26,370 bases of DNA from an uncultured Acidaminococcus sp. (GTDB lineage Bacteria; Bacillota; Negativicutes; Acidaminococcales; Acidaminococcaceae), in the NCBI GenBank assembly GCA_900770265.1, contig CAAGJR010000118.1, positions 1 to 26,370 on the forward strand. Reading direction: 5' to 3'. Made by a program: the position numbers and the translations under genes. Shown piece after piece: positions 20,964-26,370 of this stretch. The notes under the pieces are model-generated. The model saw only the letters and a list, made by a program, of their open reading frames with translations, was not told the origin of the DNA and searched no databases. Within the stretch, counting starts at the first letter, position 1; each line of letters opens with the position of its first letter.

Positions 20964-21730
20964 AAGCTGCTCCCTCCTTCTTCTTCCATAACTTCGCAGG
21001 TTTCGGCTTCGTCAGCTGTTTCAGGTTCGGCAGGGGTCCGGCCCTGTTTCTTTTCCTGTTTCAGGTAGAACCAGGCGGCGATCCCGGAGGGAATCAGGGA
21101 AGCCAGCACGATGTGCAGTTTATAGGGCACGAACTGGGACAGTACGACGGCCAGGACGCCGGCGGTGAGTCCGGTGAGCACCATGGTCTTGTTCTTCAGG
21201 TAGTTGGACCAGATGCCCAGGAACATGGCCGTCAGGATGTAGGACACCAGGGCCAGATCCAGGTGGATCAGGGTGGAGGCATAACAGCCGGCGGCATTGG
21301 CTACAGCCCATACGCCCATGCTGAGGAAATCCAGCCCCAGGGCCTCTTTGTGGGTCCAGTGTTCGTCTTCGTTCTGGAAAGAGGACAGGTTCAGGGCAAA
21401 GGTCTCATCGGTGGTCCCGTAGGAGAACAGTGTGGTGTACAGGCCGGATTTTTTGGAAACCAGAGGGGCCAGGGTGGATGTGAACAGGGAATAGCGCAGA
21501 TTGACCATCAGGATGGTCAGGGCAATGGAAATATAGGAAGCACTCTGGATCATCATGGCGATGCCGATGAACTGGGAACTGCCGGCAAAGGCCAGCACGC
21601 TCATGACGAACATCAGGAACGGGGACAGCCCCGCCTTCTCTCCCAGCATCCCGCAGGCCAGCCCCAGGACGAAATAGCCGATGATGATGGGGGTATCTTT
21701 CTGCAGCACCCGACGTGTGATATAGCCCAT
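20960..21730 (-). CDS. azlC: Branched-chain amino acid exporter subunit AzlC
   Basis: The 256-residue membrane protein has the AzlC family pattern: PIIIGYFVLGLACGMLGEKAG, then FAGSSQFIGIAMM, NLRYSLFTSTLAP and YGTTDETFALN. AzlC is the large subunit of the branched-chain amino acid exporter. The last 30 or so residues are an acidic, Glu-rich hydrophilic tail (with AEPETADEAETCEVMEEEGG), which is longer than I expect for the family and presumably cytoplasmic. AGAGGTG is the binding site. It is co-transcribed with azlD and divergent from the DUF1015 gene. Confidence 0.93.
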   Translation of the reverse strand: MGYITRRVLQKDTPIIIGYFVLGLACGMLGEKAGLSPFLMFVMSVLAFAGSSQFIGIAMMIQSASYISIALTILMVNLRYSLFTSTLAPLVSKKSGLYTTLFSYGTTDETFALNLSSFQNEDEHWTHKEALGLDFLSMGVWAVANAAGCYASTLIHLDLALVSYILTAMFLGIWSNYLKNKTMVLTGLTAGVLAVVLSQFVPYKLHIVLASLIPSGIAAWFYLKQEKKQGRTPAEPETADEAETCEVMEEEGGSSL

Positions 21731-21789
21731 GAGAACACCTCTTTCTACGGAACCAGGCTTGTATATTGCATACAGAATTCTTGGTCCTT

Positions 21790-21795
21790 ATTATA
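21790..21795 (-). promoter_or_regulatory. Probable -10 of the azlCD promoter
   Basis: A perfect TATAAT on the minus strand (plus 21790-21795) lies 59 bases before azlC. The expected -35 position (around plus 21813-21818) reads TAGTAA, a weak match. The divergent DUF1015 promoter uses the same stretch for its -35, so the two may compete. GTAT and ATAC arms at 21761-21773 form a small palindrome near the start of transcription. Confidence 0.5.
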
Positions 21796-21811
21796 TACCA
21801 CTTTACAAATT

Positions 21812-21841
21812 TTTACTATAGAAGCCCAGATATGGTATAAT
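21812..21841 (+). promoter_or_regulatory. Probable promoter of the DUF1015-serC unit
   Basis: TTTACT at 21812-21817 (4 of 6 to consensus), an 18-base spacer and a perfect TATAAT at 21836-21841 lie about 90 bases before the DUF1015 gene. A small hairpin with TATGCT / AGCATA arms at 21847-21861 begins 5 bases after the -10, in the early leader. Confidence 0.6.
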
Positions 21842-21932
21842 AGGCCTATGCTGTGAGCATATACAATAGAAATGAACCATAAAGCAGAAAGATGACAAGA
21901 GTTTACACTGTTTTGTAACGGGAGTGATACCT

Positions 21933-23198
21933 ATGGCCGAAATCAGACCGTTTGCTGCCCTGCGTCCGGTACCGGAACTGGTCAGCCAAATCGCAGAATT
22001 ACCCTATGATGTGATGAGTACCCAGGAAGCACGGGATATCCTGAAGAAAAATCCCCTGAGTTTCGTCCGGGTGAGCCGGGCCGAAGCGGACCTGCCGGAA
22101 GGGATTTCCGAAACGGATCCGAAAGTCTATGCCAAAGCCAGAGAGAACCTGGAGGATTACATCGCCAAAGGGCAGATGAAGCAGGATCCCCAGCCGTATT
22201 ATTATATCTATCGCCAGCAGATGGGCGCCTATATCCAGATCGGCCTGGTGGCCGCCGCTTCCCTGAAGGAATATAAGGAAGGCATCATCAAACGGCACGA
22301 ACTGACCCGCCAGGGCAAGGAAACAGACCGGGTGAATCACATCCTGGCCACGAAGGCCCAGACAGGGCCGGTGTTCCTGGCCTACCGGAGCAAGGGGCTG
22401 CTGACGGCGTTCCTGCTGGAATACATGGGCAGCCATACCCCCGTCTATAATTTTGTAGGGGACGACAAGGTGCGCCATACCCTGTATGTGATCAACGAAC
22501 CCCTGAAGGTGAAAGAAGTGACCCGCCTGTTCCAGCAGGTGCCGGAACTGTACATCGCCGACGGGCATCACCGCTGCGCTGCGGCCCTGCGGGTGGCAGA
22601 AGAGCTGGGTAAGCGTCCCGGCCAGACCGGAAACGAAGAATACAACTACGTGCTGTCCGTGATCTTCCCCTCCAACATGCTGCACATCCTGCCCTACAAC
22701 CGGGTGGTCCGGGATCTGGGCGAACTGAGCGAAGAGAAGTTCCTGGAAATGGTACAGGAACAGTTCACCCTGGAAAAGGCGGAACGGCCGGTGGAACCCC
22801 AGGCACCTCATACGTTCGGTATGTACATCAGTGGCCAGTGGTACAAACTGACGGCAAAGGAAGGGACGTATCCGGAAAATGATCCCATCCACACCCTGGA
22901 TGTGAGCATCCTGCAGGACAACCTGCTGGCACCGGTACTGGGCATCGATGATCCCCGGACGGATCCCCGGATCGATTTCGTGGGCGGCATCCGGGGGCTG
23001 CAGGCTCTGGAAGACGCGGTGGATGGAGAAGATGCCACGGTGGCCTTCTCCCTGTATCCCACGTCCATGGATCAGCTGATGCAGGTGGCCGACCGGGGCG
23101 AAGTCATGCCTCCCAAGTCAACCTGGTTCGAACCCAAGCTGCGGGATGCATTGACGGTACATATGATAGGAGATGAACAGGATGGGAAGAGTATTTAA
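21933..23198 (+). CDS. DUF1015 family protein, probable serine-metabolism function
   Basis: I start at ATG 21933 (421 residues, MAEIRPFAALRPVPELVSQI); GGGAG at 21920-21924 is 8 bases upstream, and the GTG at 21924 lies inside that site. The protein matches DUF1015 (YP_/TM1086-like) by LPYDVMSTQEAR near residue 23 and the motif IADGHHRCAAALR at 208-220. The latter resembles the ParB/sulfiredoxin-fold motif of ATP- or ADP-dependent serine kinases (SbnI, SerK). A second conserved block, IIKRHELTRQGKETDR, lies at 118-133. The function is not established here; kinase-like action on serine is an inference from the motif and the serC neighbour. Its 3' end overlaps serC by 17 bases, so the two are translationally linked. 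Confidence 0.85.
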   Translation: MAEIRPFAALRPVPELVSQIAELPYDVMSTQEARDILKKNPLSFVRVSRAEADLPEGISETDPKVYAKARENLEDYIAKGQMKQDPQPYYYIYRQQMGAYIQIGLVAAASLKEYKEGIIKRHELTRQGKETDRVNHILATKAQTGPVFLAYRSKGLLTAFLLEYMGSHTPVYNFVGDDKVRHTLYVINEPLKVKEVTRLFQQVPELYIADGHHRCAAALRVAEELGKRPGQTGNEEYNYVLSVIFPSNMLHILPYNRVVRDLGELSEEKFLEMVQEQFTLEKAERPVEPQAPHTFGMYISGQWYKLTAKEGTYPENDPIHTLDVSILQDNLLAPVLGIDDPRTDPRIDFVGGIRGLQALEDAVDGEDATVAFSLYPTSMDQLMQVADRGEVMPPKSTWFEPKLRDALTVHMIGDEQDGKSI

Positions 23199-24267
23199 CT
23201 TTGGGGCAGGGCCTTCCATGATGCCGCTGCCGGTACTGGAACAGGCCCAGCGGGAATTGCTGGATTACAAGGGCAGTGGCATGTCCATGCTGGAAATCAG
23301 CCACCGCAACCCGCTGTTTGCGGAAGTGAACGACCAGGCCCAGGAACACATCAAACGTCTGCTGGGCATGGATGACAGCTGGGTGGTCATGTTCATGGGC
23401 GGCGGCGCCACGCTGCAGTTCTCCATGGTTCCCATGAACTTCCTGACTCCGGGGAAGGTGGCGGCCTATGCCATCACCAGTACGTTCTCCGAAAAGGCCA
23501 TCAAGGAAGCCCACAAGGTGGGGGATGCGGTGGAAGTCTACAGCAGCAAGGCCACGGGCCTGGACCGGGTGCCCCGGCCCGAGGAACTGGAACTGCCGGA
23601 CAACTGTGCCTATCTGCATCTGACCGGCAACTGCACGGCCGAAGGCCTGGAATATTTCGAATATCCGGATACGGGGGATGTGCCCCTGATCGTGGATATG
23701 TCCTCGGATATCCTGAGCCGCCCCATCGATCTGGATAAATTCTCCCTGATCTACAACGGGGCCCAGAAGAACATCGGCCCTGCCGGGGTGACGGTGGTCA
23801 TGGCCAAGAAGGATTTCCTGAAGGGCCGGGATCCCAACCTGCCCATCATGATGAACTATGAAACCTATGCGGATCACGATTCCACCTACAATACGCCGCC
23901 GGTGTTCGGTATCTACCTGGTGGACCTGATGAGCCAGTGGCTGCTGGACCAGGGCGGCCTGGAAAAAGTGGAACAGCGGAACATCGCCAAGGCCAGAAAG
24001 GTCTATGATCTGCTGGATACCTATCCGGACTTCTATCGGGGCCATGCCCAGAAGGACAGCCGTTCCCTGATGAACGTGACGTTCAATCTGCCCACGAAGG
24101 AACTGGAACAGAAATTCGTGGCAGAATCCACGGCGCAGGGGCTGGTGGGCCTGAAGGGCCACCGGGCCGTGGGCGGCATCCGGGCTTCCATCTACAACGC
24201 CATGCCGGACGAAGGGGTGCAGGCCCTGGTGGACTTCATGGAAGACTTCTATAAGAAGAACCGGTAA
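23182..24267 (+). CDS. serC: Phosphoserine aminotransferase
   Basis: The 361-residue PLP enzyme converts 3-phosphohydroxypyruvate and glutamate into phosphoserine and 2-oxoglutarate in serine synthesis. The start MGRVFNFGAGPSMMPLPVLE is the family signature, GGGATLQF at 73-80 binds the phosphate of PLP, and Lys196 in NGAQKNIGPAG is the Schiff-base residue. Two in-frame ATG codons exist; AGGAG at 23168-23172 abuts 23173 but is 9 bases from 23182, so I use 23182. The usual partner serA is not in the window. The overlap with DUF1015 and the terminator downstream define a two-gene unit. Confidence 0.96.
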   Translation: MGRVFNFGAGPSMMPLPVLEQAQRELLDYKGSGMSMLEISHRNPLFAEVNDQAQEHIKRLLGMDDSWVVMFMGGGATLQFSMVPMNFLTPGKVAAYAITSTFSEKAIKEAHKVGDAVEVYSSKATGLDRVPRPEELELPDNCAYLHLTGNCTAEGLEYFEYPDTGDVPLIVDMSSDILSRPIDLDKFSLIYNGAQKNIGPAGVTVVMAKKDFLKGRDPNLPIMMNYETYADHDSTYNTPPVFGIYLVDLMSQWLLDQGGLEKVEQRNIAKARKVYDLLDTYPDFYRGHAQKDSRSLMNVTFNLPTKELEQKFVAESTAQGLVGLKGHRAVGGIRASIYNAMPDEGVQALVDFMEDFYKKNR

Positions 24268-24305
24268 CAGGCGGTTCTGGACACGTTTGTAAGAATACCA
24301 ACAGC

Positions 24306-24338
24306 AGGGGCATTGCGAACCGGCAATGCCCCTTTTTT
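24306..24338 (+). terminator. Intrinsic terminator between serC and gltS
   Basis: An 11-bp stem pairs 24306-24316 with 24323-24333 (AGGGGCATTGC / GCAATGCCCCT) around a 6-base loop, followed by T at 24333-24338. Only 26 bases separate it from the gltS start, too few for a separate promoter. Confidence 0.92.
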
Positions 24339-24364
24339 GCAGAACCAAAGGAGTCAAGAAAATC

Positions 24365-25618
24365 ATGTGTATCATGCTGCAGAATGGCGTCCCGGTCCTT
24401 CAGATCGATGCCATCTGTACCGTTGCATTGGCAGCCCTGATGCTGCTGGTGGGGGGCTTTCTGAAATCCCGTTCCAGCCTTTTACAGAAATACTGCCTGC
24501 CCGTCCCGGTGGTGGGCGGCTTTCTGGCCATGTTCCTGGTACTGGTCTGTCATCTGACCGGTATCCTGGAATTCGATTTTGACAAGAGCTTCCTGTATCC
24601 CTTTATGATGGCGTTCTTTACGGCCATTGGTATGGGAGTGAACCTGAAGTCGTTCCAGAGCGGGGTGAATACCGGGGGTAAGCTGCTGCTGATCTACTGG
24701 GCGGTCTGCGGGGTCATCTCTCTGTGCCAGAATCTGATCGGCCTGACCCTGGGCCATTTCCTGAACCTGGAGCCGGCCTATGCCCTGCTGGCTTCGGCCA
24801 TCTCCATGGTGGGAGGCCACGGGGCGGCCGGCGCCTACGGCAGCACGTTCGTAAGCATGGGCTATCCGGCGGCCATGGAAGTGGGGGCCGCTTCCGCCAC
24901 TCTGGGGCTGATCTTCGCCGTCATGGTGGGCGGTCCTCTGGGCCAGAAGCTGATTGTGCGCTACCACCTGCGGCCGGATCCGGAGCAGCAGGAAACCAAT
25001 GTGGAAAGTGCGCCGGGAGAGGCTCCTGTCCAGGTGCCCCTGAGCCAGGCGGAGGTGTTCACGAACATCGTGGTGTTCCTGCTGTGCATGGGCCTGGGGA
25101 CCCTGGTCTCCGAAGGCATCGGCTGCCTGCTCCATATGAAATTCCCGGGGTACATCGGCGGCATGCTGGTGGGGGTGGTGGTCCGCTTCCTGAATGAACA
25201 GTTCCACTGGTACCGGTACGGGGTGCGGCTCATCGGCAATACCGGGGAGATCATGCTGAACCTGTACCTGGCCATCGCCCTGATGACCCTGCAGGTGTGG
25301 CATCTCCAGGGGATCCTGGGCAGTGTGTTCCTCATCGTCCTGGCCCAGGTGGTGTTCATGGTGCTGGTGGCCTATTTCCTGGTGTTCCGGGCCCTGGGCT
25401 CCAACTATGATGCGGCCATCATGTGCGCCGGGCTCTGCGGCCACGGGCTGGGAGCCATGCCCTCCGCCCTGGTGAACATGAACGTGCTGACGGAAAAATA
25501 TGGCATGAGCCAGAAGGCCTTCCTGATCGTGCCGGTGGTGGGGTCCTGCCTGCTGGATATCTTTTACCAGACCCACACCCTGATTCTGATCAAGCTGTTC
25601 GTGCAGAATTTGACGTAA
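24365..25618 (+). CDS. gltS: Sodium/glutamate symporter GltS
   Basis: I start at ATG 24365 (417 residues); AAGGAG at 24348-24353 is 11 bases upstream. A longer in-frame start at 24326 lies inside the serC terminator. The membrane protein has 10 or more hydrophobic helices in two inverted halves, each with a re-entrant loop signature: SMVGGHGAAGAYG near 148-159 and GHGLGAMPSALVNM near the C-terminus. GltS takes up glutamate with Na+. In an amino-acid fermenter it would supply the main energy substrate and also the amino donor of SerC. A hydrophilic stretch rich in Glu and Pro separates the halves. Confidence 0.93.
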   Translation: MCIMLQNGVPVLQIDAICTVALAALMLLVGGFLKSRSSLLQKYCLPVPVVGGFLAMFLVLVCHLTGILEFDFDKSFLYPFMMAFFTAIGMGVNLKSFQSGVNTGGKLLLIYWAVCGVISLCQNLIGLTLGHFLNLEPAYALLASAISMVGGHGAAGAYGSTFVSMGYPAAMEVGAASATLGLIFAVMVGGPLGQKLIVRYHLRPDPEQQETNVESAPGEAPVQVPLSQAEVFTNIVVFLLCMGLGTLVSEGIGCLLHMKFPGYIGGMLVGVVVRFLNEQFHWYRYGVRLIGNTGEIMLNLYLAIALMTLQVWHLQGILGSVFLIVLAQVVFMVLVAYFLVFRALGSNYDAAIMCAGLCGHGLGAMPSALVNMNVLTEKYGMSQKAFLIVPVVGSCLLDIFYQTHTLILIKLFVQNLT

Positions 25619-25641
25619 TTTTGACTTTTTGACTTTTCCTA

Positions 25642-25670
25642 TTGACAGAAATCAGTCCTTCCTATATTCT
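25642..25670 (+). promoter_or_regulatory. Probable promoter of the lemA unit
   Basis: A perfect TTGACA at 25642-25647 with a 17-base spacer precedes TATTCT at 25665-25670; an alternative -10, TATATT at 25663-25668, has 15-base spacing. Four TTGAC copies begin at 25610, 25621, 25629 and 25642, the last being the -35. The start codon is 36 bases after the -10. No terminator is seen between gltS and this site. Confidence 0.65.
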
Positions 25671-25706
25671 GGAGGCAGAAAAGCACAAACAAAGGAGGAA
25701 ACTTCT

Positions 25707-26261
25707 ATGAAGAAAGTCTTGGTTACCATTGCGGTGGTGCTCCTGCTGCTGGTTGGCTGGATGTTCGGATCCTACAACGGCCTGGTCACCGCCAATGAAA
25801 ATGTCAGCGGCAAATGGAGCCAGGTGGAGACCCAGCTGCAGCGGCGCAGCGACCTGATCCCCAACCTGGTGAACACGGTGAAAGGGTACAGCACCCACGA
25901 AGAAAAGGTCTTTGCGGATGTATCCAATGCCCGGGCCAAACTGGCCGGGGCCCAGAATGTAAGTGACGCCGCCCGGGCTGACGGGGAGCTGAGCAGTGCC
26001 CTGAACCGGCTGCTGGCCATTTCCGAAGCCTACCCGCAGCTGAAGGCCAACACGAATTTCATCCAGCTGCAGGATGAGCTGGCCGGTACGGAAAACCGGC
26101 TGGCTGTGGCCCGGAAGGACTACAATGATGCAGCCCAGGCCTACAACGCCAAGCTGAAGAGCGTACCTACCGTGTTCGTGGCCCGGCTCATGGGCTTTAC
26201 GGAACGGAGCTATTTCAAGGCGGACGCCCAGGCCCAGAGCGCACCCCAGGTGAAGTTCTAA
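25707..26261 (+). CDS. lemA: LemA family membrane protein
   Basis: I start at ATG 25707 (184 residues), 9 bases after AAAGGAGGA; an upstream start at 25629 lacks a binding site and overlaps the promoter. A single N-terminal membrane helix (about residues 4-22) is followed by the LemA domain with the signature RRSDLIPNLVNTVKGY at 46-61 and the later block NRLLAISEAYPQLKANTNF. LemA proteins are membrane-anchored helical proteins of unclear role, usually paired with a TPM-domain protein (YgcG-like), which fits the truncated next gene. The C-terminal NDAAQAYNAKLKSVP is also conserved. Confidence 0.93.
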   Translation: MKKVLVTIAVVLLLLVGWMFGSYNGLVTANENVSGKWSQVETQLQRRSDLIPNLVNTVKGYSTHEEKVFADVSNARAKLAGAQNVSDAARADGELSSALNRLLAISEAYPQLKANTNFIQLQDELAGTENRLAVARKDYNDAAQAYNAKLKSVPTVFVARLMGFTERSYFKADAQAQSAPQVKF

Positions 26262-26291
26262 TCGCCTGACAGACCGGGAAGGAGGCAAGCC

Positions 26292-26370
26292 ATGAAACGA
26301 CTGCTGCTGCTCCTGGTGGTGTTCTGCCAGCTGCTGATTGCCCCCCTGGGGGCGGGAGCCCAGGCCAAGG
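26292..26370 (+). CDS. Secreted or membrane protein, N-terminus only (3' truncated); possibly TPM-domain protein
   Basis: Only the first 26 codons are in the window. ATG 26292 follows GGAAGGAGG at about 26278-26285 and encodes MKRLLLLLVVFCQLLIAPLG followed by AGAQAK, a classic signal peptide with a likely signal-peptidase site after AQA. lemA genes are usually followed by a TPM-domain (YgcG-like) gene with such a signal, so that is the best guess, but none of the domain is visible. The 30-base gap after lemA suggests co-transcription. Confidence 0.65.
   Translation, partial: MKRLLLLLVVFCQLLIAPLGAGAQAK

Noticed and set aside
1..26370. CRISPR arrays, tRNA or rRNA genes, insertion sequences, phage genes
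   Set aside because: No spaced repeats of CRISPR type, no cloverleaf or rRNA sequence, no transposase, integrase or terminal inverted repeats were seen. The only tandem repeat is the short heptamer array.

Overview
The window looks like chromosome from a Negativicutes bacterium, most plausibly of the Acidaminococcus/Phascolarctobacterium group. The reasons are the Gram-positive-type S10-spc-alpha order with strong AAGGAGG ribosome binding sites, zinc-type S14 and L36, a four-cysteine adenylate kinase, and amino-acid genes (GltS glutamate/Na+ symporter, AzlCD, SerC) suited to an amino-acid fermenter. The genus is an inference from gene content and style; no database was searched.

Region 1 (1-14820) is the translation core. 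The 3' end of tuf is followed by a terminator and a roughly 100-base leader. Then comes an unbroken plus-strand run: rpsJ-rplC-rplD-rplW-rplB-rpsS-rplV-rpsC-rplP-rpmC-rpsQ-rplN-rplX-rplE-rpsZ-rpsH-rplF-rplR-rpsE-rpmD-rplO-secY-adk-infA-rpmJ-rpsM-rpsK-rpsD-rpoA-rplQ. It ends at a strong intrinsic terminator. The map gene often found between adk and infA is absent, and so is the ecfA-ecfT-truA-rplM-rpsI block that often follows rplQ.

Region 2 (14821-19083) is accessory metabolism. A lipoprotein and a beta-hydroxyacid dehydrogenase form a small plus-strand unit. A short heptamer repeat plus hairpin follows. A minus-strand IclR-type regulator is divergent from a ureohydrolase-family gene, and a folate-type ECF transporter S component follows the ureohydrolase. 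The regulator and ureohydrolase are separated by 199 bases with two good promoters, a shared 12-bp inverted repeat over both -10 boxes, and a second palindrome abutting the ureohydrolase -35. The ureohydrolase has Cys where the family normally has a metal-binding His. This regulated unit is the most interesting part of the window.

Region 3 (19082-21840), all on the minus strand, holds a radical SAM enzyme of unassigned function with a Cys-rich C-terminal region, and azlC-azlD, a branched-chain amino-acid exporter pair. Their stop codons lie inside the terminator hairpins.

Region 4 (21812-26370), plus strand, holds a DUF1015 protein overlapping serC, then a terminator, then gltS, then lemA with its own promoter. 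The window ends in a secreted or membrane protein truncated after 26 codons, probably the TPM-domain partner of LemA. The DUF1015-serC pair points to serine metabolism, and DUF1015 carries a ParB/serine-kinase-like DGHHR motif.
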